Shown: positions 1-7,610 of the stretch, piece by piece
Layout: the number at the start of each line of letters is the position of its first letter
Position numbering within the stretch: the stretch's first letter is position 1
Assembly (NCBI GenBank): GCA_035528235.1
Contig: DATKZB010000322.1
Coordinates: forward strand, 1-13,020
Direction of reading: 5' to 3'
Length of the DNA stretch: 13,020 nucleotides
Origin: DATKZB01 sp035528235
Lineage (GTDB): Bacteria > Planctomycetota > Phycisphaerae > FEN-1346
Position numbers and translations under genes: made by a program
Notes under the pieces: model-generated
What the model was told of the DNA's origin: nothing
Seen by the model: only the letters and a program-made list of their open reading frames with translations
The model's database searches: none

Positions 1-1
1 T

Positions 2-34
2 GCGTTCATTGCGGCGCAACAAGTGGCGTTGTAG
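2..34 (+). CDS. Possible 3' end of an upstream gene (partial)
   Basis: The second reading frame runs open from the window edge and stops at a TAG at 32-34, giving the tail AFIAAQQVAL. The stop lies 14 nt before the permease ATG at 49, the spacing expected inside an operon. Genes just upstream of such permeases usually encode the solute-binding protein or the ATPase, but ten residues cannot identify either. This could equally be a chance open frame, so the call rests only on position. Confidence 0.3.
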   Translation, partial: AFIAAQQVAL

Positions 35-48
35 TACCAGGGCACGCC

Positions 49-1803
49 ATGCGACCCGACGGCAAAACCTGGCTTCTCATCGCCCTGGTGGCGGCCTTCC
101 TGGGCCTGGCGCTGCTGTACCCCATTGCCAGCGTCCTGAAGTCGGCGCTGTGGGAATCGACCGGCCCGACGCTGCGGTACGTCGCCAACCTGCTGCGCAA
201 AGACATTACCCAGACGTCGCTGGCGAACGCGCTGACCCTGGCCGTGCTGACGACGCTGGCGGCGTCGATCCTGGCGGTGCCGCTGGCGCACCTTCACGCC
301 AAGACCGACTTCCTGGGCAAGCGTCTGCTGGCGGCGGGTATCCTGGTGCCGATGATCCTGCCGCCGTTCGTCGGCGCCATCGGCCTGAAGCAGGTCCTGG
401 GCCCGTACGGAGTGCTCAACGCCGCCCTGGTGGGCCTGGGCCTGGCGGACCGGGCCGACGCCGTCGACTGGTTCCGCATGTACCCGTTCGCGGGGGTCGT
501 CGTCCTTCAGGCGCTGCACCTGTACCCCATCCTGTACCTGAACGTGGTGGCCGGCATGGCCAACGTGGACCCGTCGCTGGAAGACGCGGCCCGTAGCGTC
601 GGCGCAGGCCCGTGGCGGGTTTTCTTCCGGGTGACGTTTCCGCTGATTCGGCCGGCGTACTTCGCGGGGGCGGTCCTGGTGTTCATCTGGGCGTTGACGG
701 ACCTGGGCACGCCGCTCATGTTCAACTTCCGCGAGGTGACGGCCGTCCAGATCTTCGACCGCATCAGCGAGCCATCGAGCCCCGAGGCCAACGCGCTGGT
801 GGTGGTGCTGCTCGTGCTGGTGGCCGGCCTGTACTGGGGGGCGCGGGCGACGCTCGGCCGGGGGGCCTTCGGCATGATGAGCGTGGCCTCGCGGGCCGCG
901 GCGCCCAAGCGGCTGGGCCTGGGCGGGACGTTCGGCGCCTGGCTCCTGTTCGGCGGCATCATGGCCCTGGCCATCGTGCCGCACGTCTCGGTGGTCCTCT
1001 ACAGCGTGGCCACCAAGTGGCAGGCCACGGTGCTGCCCGAGGCGCTGACCCTGGAGCACCACCAGGCGGCGTTGGCGGTGGCGCCGTACGAGGCGGTGCT
1101 TCAGGCGAAACTGCGTCCCCTGCCCAGCATCTGGAACTCGGTGATGTACTCGGCGGGGGCGGTGGCCATCAACCTGGTCCTGGCGGTGTGGCTCGGTTAC
1201 GTCCTGGTGCGGAAAACCTTCGTCGGGCGGGGACTTCTGGACGCCGTCGTCATGCTGCCGCTGGCCCTGCCGGGCATCGTCCTGGCGTTCGGGTACCTGA
1301 ACTGCTACGCCGACTGGGGCGACTGGCTCGTCCGCAAAGGCCTGTGGGACGAGAACTACCTGTACCCGCAGACCAACCCGGTGGCGCTGCTGGTCGTGGC
1401 GTACGCCGTGCGCCGGCTGCCGTACATGGTGCGGTCGGCCGTGGCGGGATTCCAGCAGACCAGCCACACGCTCGAGGAAGCCGCGCAGAGTGTCGGCGCC
1501 GGGCCGGTCCGCACGCTCTGGAAGGTGACCGTGCCGCTGATCGCGGCAAACCTGGCGGCGGGGGCCATCCTGACGTTCGCCCTGTCGATGCTCGAGGTTT
1601 CCGACAGCCTCATCCTGGCCCAGGACGACGCCTTCAACCCCATCACGCGGACGATCTTCCGCATCTACGACGGCGCCTACGTGATTACGGGCGACGCCAT
1701 CGCCAGCGCCGTGGGCGTGTGGGCCATGGTGTTCCTGGCGGCGACGCTCCTGGGCGCGACGGCGCTGATGGGCAAGCGGCTGGGGGCGATCTTCCGGGCG
1801 TGA
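49..1803 (+). CDS. ABC transporter permease, fused two-domain, iron(III)/thiamine type
   Basis: This 584-residue inner-membrane permease forms the channel of a binding-protein-dependent ABC importer. It has two tandem BPD_transp_1 halves. Each carries an EAA loop that docks on the ATPase: E178-DAARSVGAG ending FPLI at about 200, and E477-EAAQSVGAG ending VPLI at about 498. Hydrophobic segments at about 8-30, 58-80, 92-112, 145-170, 203-222 and 248-264 form the first half. Another set from about 295 to 572 forms the second. The length and duplicated layout match the FbpB/AfuB (ferric iron), ThiP (thiamine) and aminoethylphosphonate permeases, with iron(III) the commonest assignment. The substrate cannot be read from this protein alone. 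ATG 49 is followed directly by the first membrane helix, which supports the start, although only a weak AGGG lies upstream. The ATPase and binding protein are not in this window after the gene, so they are presumably upstream. Confidence 0.9.
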   Translation: MRPDGKTWLLIALVAAFLGLALLYPIASVLKSALWESTGPTLRYVANLLRKDITQTSLANALTLAVLTTLAASILAVPLAHLHAKTDFLGKRLLAAGILVPMILPPFVGAIGLKQVLGPYGVLNAALVGLGLADRADAVDWFRMYPFAGVVVLQALHLYPILYLNVVAGMANVDPSLEDAARSVGAGPWRVFFRVTFPLIRPAYFAGAVLVFIWALTDLGTPLMFNFREVTAVQIFDRISEPSSPEANALVVVLLVLVAGLYWGARATLGRGAFGMMSVASRAAAPKRLGLGGTFGAWLLFGGIMALAIVPHVSVVLYSVATKWQATVLPEALTLEHHQAALAVAPYEAVLQAKLRPLPSIWNSVMYSAGAVAINLVLAVWLGYVLVRKTFVGRGLLDAVVMLPLALPGIVLAFGYLNCYADWGDWLVRKGLWDENYLYPQTNPVALLVVAYAVRRLPYMVRSAVAGFQQTSHTLEEAAQSVGAGPVRTLWKVTVPLIAANLAAGAILTFALSMLEVSDSLILAQDDAFNPITRTIFRIYDGAYVITGDAIASAVGVWAMVFLAATLLGATALMGKRLGAIFRA

Positions 1804-1861
1804 GCGCGGCACGGCCGGCAGGTTACAGCGTTTTGAGATTGCGTATTCACACCACCACTCG

Positions 1862-1939
1862 GGCGCGGTGGGTCCCCGTACCCACCGCGCCAACCCGCAG
1901 TCGGACCTCGAGCGCGGCGGGTGCGGGGACCCGCCGCGC
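1862..1939. repeat. Paired GC-rich hairpins in convergent gap (element 1)
   Basis: There are two perfect hairpins. The first is at 1862-1891, with 12-bp arms GGCGCGGTGGGT/ACCCACCGCGCC and loop CCCCGT. The second is at 1912-1939, with 11-bp arms GCGCGGCGGGT/ACCCGCCGCGC and loop GCGGGG. The second is an inverted near-copy of the first: 25 of 28 positions match its reverse complement, and the two stem differences are opposite each other, turning a T:A pair into C:G. The element lies between convergent genes ending at 1803 and 1962, where a bidirectional transcription barrier would fit. No T-tract follows either hairpin, so it is not a standard intrinsic terminator. Confidence 0.8.
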
Positions 1940-1961
1940 GAACATGCAATGTTAGACTGCC

Positions 1962-3242
1962 CTACCGGGGGTCCACGAGGCCGACCTCGGCCTTCGCCTC
2001 GCTGGATTCCTGCCACGTGACGACGCGGTTGCCGCCCTGGCCCTTGGCGTCGTACATGGCAGGGTCGGCCCGGCGGACGAGTTCGCCGGCCGAGATATCC
2101 TGGCCGGGCTCGAGGACGACCACGCCGGCGCTGGCCGTCAGGCGGATGCGCAGGTCGCCGTGCACGACCTCGCTTTGGGCGATGCGACGGCGGACGGCGT
2201 CGGCCAGGGCCGTGGCGTCCTCCAGGCCGGTCTCGGGCAGGACCAGCAGGAACTCCTCGCCGCCGTGCCGGGCCACGATGTCGCTGGCACGAAGGCGCTG
2301 GCGCAGGTGCTCGGCCACGTGCTTCAGGCAGACGTCGCCGACCTCGTGACCGTAGGTGTCATTGACCGACTTGAAGCGGTCGAGGTCCATCATGACGACC
2401 GCCAGGGGGGTCTGTTGGCGGCGGCTGCGGGCGATCTCGTGGTCGAAGATCAGTTCGGCCTGGCGTCGATTCGCCAGGCCCGTGAGGTAGTCGGTCGCGG
2501 CCATGCGGGCCAGCGCCTCGCGGGCGGCCCGCATGTCGGTGATGTCCTTGGCCACGCCGATGTAGCCTTCCGCCCGGCCCTGGGCATCCGTCAGGGGCGT
2601 GACGGTCAGCAGCATGGGCACCTCGTGATCGTCCTTGCGTCCCATGCCGACCTCGGCCTCGAAGCGGCCGCGCTCGGTCACCACTCCAAAGACGTCGTCC
2701 TGCGATAAGGGGTGCCCGCTGGAGAATAGTTCCCCAAGGGTCTTTCGGCCGACGATGTCGCCGCCTTCCCACCCCAGGACGCGGGCCCCGCCGGTGCTGT
2801 ACGACGTGACGCGGCCGTTCGTGTCGCAGGTGATGATGCAGTAGTCGGTGGCGCCGTCGAGGACGGCCCGCAGTTTCGCCTCGTGCAGGCGGGCGGTCTC
2901 GGCGCGCAACCGCTCGTCGCGGGCGGCCTGCCGGTCGCGTTCCTGGACCGCCTTCATGTCCTGCATGAGCGACATGAAACCCACGGAGAGCAGGATGAAG
3001 CCCGAGGCGTGAATGGGGAATTGCCCGCCGATGGTCGCCACCGCGGCCGACCAGCCGGGGTACACCGCCGCCGCCAACTGAAGCCCCTCGCCCACGGCCA
3101 GGACCGCCATGCCCAGCAGCAGTGCGGCGTAACTGACGAACTTGCCGCCGACCCGCCGCCAGACAAGCGTCGGTATGGCGATCATGGCGGCGACAAAGAC
3201 GGTCATCCGGAGAACGGCGTATGGCACGCACCAATCGTTCAA
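1962..3242 (-). CDS. Membrane PAS-GGDEF diguanylate cyclase
   Basis: This 426-residue protein is predicted to make cyclic di-GMP from two GTP. Three hydrophobic segments (about 8-27, 35-58, 78-94) form a small membrane domain. A charged linker or coiled coil (95-125), a PAS/PAC sensor (about 121-240) and a C-terminal GGDEF domain (about 245-410) follow. The active-site motif is GGEEF at 327-331. Nucleotide and metal contacts are visible in DLDRF (286-290) and ND..GHEVGD (294-303). An inhibitory I-site, RASD at 318-321, lies five residues before the motif as in PleD-like enzymes, so product inhibition is expected. There is no EAL or HD-GYP domain. The start is TTG at 3242, preceded by GGGGGA about 5 nt upstream. 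An internal ATG at residue 13 would cut into the first helix. The signal sensed by the PAS domain cannot be inferred. A hairpin lies in the presumed leader. Confidence 0.93.
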   Translation of the reverse strand: MNDWCVPYAVLRMTVFVAAMIAIPTLVWRRVGGKFVSYAALLLGMAVLAVGEGLQLAAAVYPGWSAAVATIGGQFPIHASGFILLSVGFMSLMQDMKAVQERDRQAARDERLRAETARLHEAKLRAVLDGATDYCIITCDTNGRVTSYSTGGARVLGWEGGDIVGRKTLGELFSSGHPLSQDDVFGVVTERGRFEAEVGMGRKDDHEVPMLLTVTPLTDAQGRAEGYIGVAKDITDMRAAREALARMAATDYLTGLANRRQAELIFDHEIARSRRQQTPLAVVMMDLDRFKSVNDTYGHEVGDVCLKHVAEHLRQRLRASDIVARHGGEEFLLVLPETGLEDATALADAVRRRIAQSEVVHGDLRIRLTASAGVVVLEPGQDISAGELVRRADPAMYDAKGQGGNRVVTWQESSEAKAEVGLVDPR

Positions 3243-3277
3243 GGTTCCCCCATACCCATCCCGATCTGAGTGCGCAC

Positions 3278-3302
3278 GTCGCGGGCCGCGCCAGCCCGCG
3301 AC
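3278..3302. repeat. Perfect 9-bp hairpin upstream of the diguanylate cyclase
   Basis: GTCGCGGGC and GCCCGCGAC flank a 7-nt loop. The hairpin ends 36 nt before the TTG start of the cyclase, so it may lie in its 5' leader or close to the end of the phosphoglycerate mutase transcript. No T-run follows on either strand. It could be a stabilising or attenuating structure or just another dispersed palindrome; the sequence does not decide. Confidence 0.5.
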
Positions 3303-3372
3303 CTTCCCTTATCGGCAGGTTATCGCGACAACCTTAGTCAAAGGCGCCGCTCTCGGGGCCGCTAAAAACGTA

Positions 3373-3399
3373 GGGTGCGTGCTCCGCACCCACCGCGCC
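3373..3399. repeat. Short palindromic repeat downstream of apgM
   Basis: GGGTGCG and CGCACCC pair around the loop TGCTC (3373-3391). They are followed by ACCGCGCC, the same tail that ends the hairpins at 1880-1891 and 4746-4755. It lies just past the apgM stop on the minus strand. It looks like a half-copy or degraded copy of the dispersed intergenic hairpins. No T-tract supports calling it a terminator. Confidence 0.5.
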
Positions 3400-3453
3400 A
3401 AAACCTCATCCCAGACCGCTACGGCCGACGGCATCGGGTCGCCGGCGGTCGGC

Positions 3454-4668
3454 CTACGCCCCGAACTTGGCCAGGCGGCCGGCGTGGGCCAGGGCCAGCG
3501 GCATCAGGTGCGTGCTGGGCCTCTGGCCCAGGCCGCCCCCGAGGCACGCCACCTCGTTGAACTCGGTGACGGCGTCGCGGCGGACGGTCGCGGCCGAGAG
3601 CAGCACCGGCACCGGGTGCCACGAGTGGGCCTTCATGGCCGAGGGTGTCGAGTGGTCGGCGGTGACCGTGAGGACGTCGGGCCGGAGTTTCTCCAGGGCC
3701 GGCAGGGCCGAGTCGGCCTCCTCGATGTACTTGACCTTGGCCTGGAAGTCGCCGTCCTCGCCCGCCTTGTCGGTGTGCTTGTAATGGATGAAGAAGAAGT
3801 CGTAGTCGTTCCACGAGGCGGCCAGGCTGGCGACGTCCTTGGCGACGTCGTTGGAGGCGTCGAGGGCCTCCATGCCCACCAGCCGCGCGACGCCGCGGTA
3901 CATCGGCGTGCCGGCCACGACGGCCGCACGCACGCCGAACCGCTCGGTCATGGTCGGCCAGGTGGGCCGCTCGGCAAAGCCGCGGGCCAGGACGCCGTTG
4001 GCCTTCTTCTCGCCGGCCAGGACCTCGTGCGCGCGCGCGAGGACCTTGCGGGCCACGTCGGCCGTGCGAGCCGCCTCGGGCGAGTCGTCCCGCGTCCGGA
4101 CGGCCAGCGGCGGAACGCCCGTCTCCTGAGGGTCGGTGTCTTCCAGAGCGTCGCCCAGGCCCTGGCCGCGCAGCACGAGCAGGGCCCGGTGCTCCTTGAC
4201 GGGCGACCAGAGGACCTCGACGCCGTCGACCTCGCGGACGGCGTCGGCCAGTTGGGCGACGACCTGCTGCGACTCGTCCGTGGGGATGCGGCCGGCGCGG
4301 CGGTCGGTGATGTTGCCCGAGGCGTCGAGGGTGCAGAAGTTGAGGCGTGCGGCCACGTCGCCCTGGCGGAAGTCGAAGCCCACGCCGACGGCCTCGAGCG
4401 CTCCGCGGCCGATCTGATACTCGAGCGGGTCGTAGCCGAACAGGCCCAGGTGCCCGGGCCCGCTGCCGGGCGTCACGCCGGGGTACACGGGTTCCAGGAG
4501 TCCGCAGCATCCGGCGGCGACGAGGCGGTCGGCGTTGGGCGTCCGCGCGGCCTGGAGTTCGGTCCGGTTGTCTGGCCCGGCCTGGATGCCGCCCAGGCCG
4601 TCCCAGACGAAGAGGATGATCTTCGAGCCGTTGTCGTGAAGCAGGTGCCGCAGGTCCATACTCGCCAT
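3454..4668 (-). CDS. apgM: Cofactor-independent phosphoglycerate mutase, archaeal (ApgM) type
   Basis: This 404-residue enzyme of the alkaline-phosphatase superfamily is expected to interconvert 2- and 3-phosphoglycerate in glycolysis and gluconeogenesis in the cytosol. The family signature is complete. A metal Asp lies in WDG (D23) and TPNADRL at 43-49. The nucleophile Ser69 lies in TPGSGPGHLGLFGYDP, followed by NITDRRAGRI.TDE at 119-131. Metal ligands lie in HYKHTDKAGEDGD (H298, D300) and TADHSTPS (D338, H339), with H348/H351 in HSWHPVPV. The length suits ApgM rather than the roughly 510-residue GpmI. The start is well supported: GAGGAG lies about 6 nt before the ATG. Related COG3635 proteins include homoserine-kinase-like and phosphonate-pathway enzymes, so a side activity is possible but nothing nearby suggests one. 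It lies downstream of htrA on the same strand with a 110-nt gap holding a palindromic repeat, so co-transcription is uncertain. Confidence 0.93.
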   Translation of the reverse strand: MASMDLRHLLHDNGSKIILFVWDGLGGIQAGPDNRTELQAARTPNADRLVAAGCCGLLEPVYPGVTPGSGPGHLGLFGYDPLEYQIGRGALEAVGVGFDFRQGDVAARLNFCTLDASGNITDRRAGRIPTDESQQVVAQLADAVREVDGVEVLWSPVKEHRALLVLRGQGLGDALEDTDPQETGVPPLAVRTRDDSPEAARTADVARKVLARAHEVLAGEKKANGVLARGFAERPTWPTMTERFGVRAAVVAGTPMYRGVARLVGMEALDASNDVAKDVASLAASWNDYDFFFIHYKHTDKAGEDGDFQAKVKYIEEADSALPALEKLRPDVLTVTADHSTPSAMKAHSWHPVPVLLSAATVRRDAVTEFNEVACLGGGLGQRPSTHLMPLALAHAGRLAKFGA

Positions 4669-4707
4669 GGGCGTCTCCTCGTTCGGCCGGATGTTGCTAC
4701 AGGCTCA

Positions 4708-4754
4708 GCGCGGTGGGTACCCGCCCGGGGCGGGCAGGCTCAGAACCACCGCGC
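4708..4754. repeat. Nested palindromic repeat between htrA and apgM
   Basis: Outer arms GCGCGGTGG (4708-4716) and CCACCGCGC (4746-4754) enclose an inner near-palindrome, CCCGCCCGGGGCGGG, at 4720-4734. An 8-bp direct repeat, AGGCTCAG, occurs at 4701 and again at 4736. The outer arm is the same CGCGGTGG sequence found in the hairpins at 1862 and 9754. The 22-nt stretch 4720-4741 recurs at 6649-6670 with one change. It lies between the htrA stop and the apgM ribosome-binding site and may affect transcription or mRNA stability there. Confidence 0.65.
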
Positions 4755-4778
4755 CTTGGATTCGGGCACGCGCCGCCG

Positions 4779-6305
<1,527 letters not shown>

Positions 6306-6379
6306 CTCGGGTCTCCTTCGCGCTCTGCGTCTGCATGCCCCGAACATCAGACGCGCCAAGCGCCTCGCTTTATGCATCC

Positions 6380-6409
6380 ATCTTACGCCGAGGCGGGCCG
6401 GTGCGGCAA
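6380..6409 (-). promoter_or_regulatory. Candidate sigma70-type promoter of htrA
   Basis: On the minus strand TTGCCG (-35, 6404-6409) is followed after 18 nt by TAAGAT (-10, 6380-6385), roughly 75 nt before the htrA ATG. Each hexamer matches the consensus at four positions, and TTG and the outer -10 bases are right. No sigmaE-like or CtsR-like motif was seen. In GC-rich DNA such matches are suggestive only. Confidence 0.3.
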
Positions 6410-6511
6410 GGGCGTTTCCAGAACCGCCGGCCGCGCGGCGCCCGCGCCGGCGTCGGACGAGCATAACTCGTCAATCGAGTGGTGGCCTGCCCAGGCAACG
6501 GCAAGCATTTT

Positions 6512-6604
6512 GCATCGAGCCTGTAGCGCGGGGGTTTATCCCCCGCGGCCGTAGGGTTCAGGACATGTGGCGCGGGGGGTAAACCCCCGCGCTACAAGCG
6601 ATGC
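6512..6604. repeat. Large inverted repeat with two internal hairpins (element 2)
   Basis: The left arm 6512-6538 and right arm 6580-6604 are near-perfect reverse complements. They contain 17 uninterrupted matching bases (TGTAGCGCGGGGGTTTA and its complement), then GCATCG/CGATGC at the outer ends. Each arm also belongs to its own local hairpin. The one at 6527-6547 has 8-bp arms CGCGGGGG/CCCCCGCG and loop TTTAT. The one at 6570-6592 has 9-bp arms GCGCGGGGG/CCCCCGCGC and loop GTAAA. The DNA or RNA can therefore fold as two small hairpins or one long stem. It sits in the divergent gap, roughly 200 bp from each start codon. The form resembles dispersed bacterial palindromic repeats. Confidence 0.85.
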
Positions 6605-6648
6605 TCTGACGGCCGCTTGTGATTCACGATGCACAATGTTGACGGCGG

Positions 6649-6670
6649 CCCGCCCAGGGCGGGCAGGCTC
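6649..6670. repeat. Second copy of the 22-nt CCCGCCC-GGGCGGGCAGGCTC sequence
   Basis: This stretch matches 4720-4741 at 21 of 22 positions; the single difference is A for G at the eighth base. It holds the palindrome CCCGCCC/GGGCGGG followed by AGGCTC. Both copies are in the same orientation and intergenic, which marks it as a dispersed element rather than coding sequence. Confidence 0.6.
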
Positions 6671-6725
6671 TGGGCATGCCACCCATGCCAGAACCTGGTG
6701 GCCCAGGCGGGGCGCGTTATCACTG

Positions 6726-6769
6726 TTGTTTTTGCTTGCCCACTGCCGATAGAAACCGTACTTTAAGAT
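6726..6769 (+). promoter_or_regulatory. AT-rich patch, possible kptA promoter
   Basis: In this otherwise GC-rich region the stretch before kptA holds overlapping promoter-like hexamers. TTGTTT (6726) lies 18 nt before TAGAAA (6750). TTGCCC (6736) lies 17 nt before TACTTT (6759). TAAGAT lies at 6764. None is a strong match, so the patch is offered as the likely promoter zone for kptA and perhaps downstream genes without fixing the hexamers. Confidence 0.3.
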
Positions 6770-6807
6770 ACACGACGCGGTGGCCTCGCAACTCAGAGGA
6801 GTACCCC

Positions 6808-7467
6808 ATGGATCGACACAAGCAGCGCGGCGGCAAGCCGGGGCGGGACGACAGACGTGCAAAGGACGGACGCGGGCGACCTCACGGCCGACCCCCTCGA
6901 CCCTCGGGCGACGAACGACTCAGCCGGTTCCTGGCATTCGTCCTGCGACACCATCCGGACGAGGTCGGCCTGACTCTCGACGAGAAAGGCCTGGCCGACC
7001 TGGACGGCTTGGTCGAGGCCATCCGCGCCCGGCCCGGTTTCGAGACGGCGACTCGGGAGAAGATCGAGCACCTGGTGACCAGCGGGCCGGGGGTGTCGCG
7101 GTTCGAAATCATCGGCGACCGCGTCCGCGCCCGCTACGGTCACAGCCTGTCCCAGCCCATCGAGTATCCGCCGGCCGACCCGCCGGAGAACCTGTTCCGC
7201 GGCACCACGCCCGAGAGTGCCGATCAGATCCTGGCCGAGGGCCTGAAGGCCGACGAGAGGCAGCGCGTCCACCTTTCCATCGACACGCCGGCCGCCCGCG
7301 AGATCGGCCTGAGGCGATGCCCGGACCCGGCCATCCTGCGGGTCGACACGTCCAGCGCGGTCGCGAGCGGCATCCGGTTCTATCGGGCGGGTCCGTCGGT
7401 CTGGCTGGCCGACGACATACCGCCCGAGCACATCGCCCGAGTAGACCAGCCCCCCGCCGCGCCGTAG
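6808..7467 (+). CDS. kptA: RNA 2'-phosphotransferase, KptA/Tpt1 family
   Basis: This 219-residue enzyme is predicted to remove an internal RNA 2'-phosphate using NAD+, giving ADP-ribose 1'',2''-cyclic phosphate. In eukaryotes this ends tRNA splicing; the bacterial substrate is not settled. The N-terminal winged-helix half begins at about 36: LSRFLAFVLRHHPDEVGL with the R47-H48 catalytic pair, then VRARYGHS (R107). The ADP-ribosyltransferase-like half contains LFRGT (129-133), R151 in RQRVHLS (151-157), and VWLADDIPP near the end. All four arginine/histidine catalytic positions appear present. Two usual His positions differ: the HGT-type motif reads RGT, and HVHLS reads RVHLS. Residues 1-35 are an Arg/Lys/Gly-rich tail, possibly for RNA binding. 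ATG 6808 is supported by AGAGGAG about 6 nt upstream; the longer open frame starting at 6676 has no such site. No RtcB or tRNA gene is nearby. Confidence 0.92.
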   Translation: MDRHKQRGGKPGRDDRRAKDGRGRPHGRPPRPSGDERLSRFLAFVLRHHPDEVGLTLDEKGLADLDGLVEAIRARPGFETATREKIEHLVTSGPGVSRFEIIGDRVRARYGHSLSQPIEYPPADPPENLFRGTTPESADQILAEGLKADERQRVHLSIDTPAAREIGLRRCPDPAILRVDTSSAVASGIRFYRAGPSVWLADDIPPEHIARVDQPPAAP

Positions 7468-7534
7468 GGGACGACGGGGGCGGCCAACCACGCGGCAACC
7501 CATACGCTTGTTCCCACCGGCCGCCACTTTTGCG

Positions 7535-7563
7535 TAGCCTGCCCGCCACACAAGCCCTATACT
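7535..7563 (+). promoter_or_regulatory. Possible promoter of the nfeD-floA operon
   Basis: TATACT at 7558-7563 matches the -10 consensus at five of six positions and lies about 48 nt before the nfeD start. The 17-nt spaced -35 position (TAGCCT, 7535-7540) is poor. A start of transcription near 7570 would separate the nfeD-floA module from kptA, which ends at 7467. Confidence 0.25.
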
Positions 7564-7610
7564 TGATTCGTCGATTCGGTTCGACCCGAGCCGCGCACCC
7601 TCGAGGTCCA

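Larger units (their letters stand above)
6306..6807. other. Divergent intergenic region htrA-kptA
   Basis: This 502-bp gap between divergent starts has no convincing gene. Open frames crossing it are extensions or shadows of flanking genes and carry no family signal. It contains a candidate htrA promoter (6380-6409, minus strand), the large inverted repeat at 6512-6604, a second copy of a 22-nt GC-rich sequence (6649-6670) and an unusually AT-rich patch (about 6716-6775) that may drive kptA. The stretch 6410-6511 shows nothing recognisable. Confidence 0.7.

Noticed and set aside
1862..1939. Intrinsic terminator for the convergent genes
   Set aside because: The hairpins are strong but no T-tract follows on either strand, and the paired inverted design recurs elsewhere, so it is listed as a repeat.
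612..1955. Plus-strand open frame of 447 codons in another frame of the permease
   Set aside because: Gly/Arg/Ala-rich frame-shifted translation; the permease frame has clear helices and EAA loops.
6306..6464. Longer N-terminus for the HtrA protein, starting at 6464
   Set aside because: It would place 53 Arg-rich residues before the signal helix, and the internal ATG at 6305 has a strong ribosome-binding site.
6676..6807. Longer N-terminus for KptA, starting at 6676
   Set aside because: It would cover the AT-rich promoter-like patch and lacks a ribosome-binding site, whereas ATG 6808 has AGAGGAG at good spacing.
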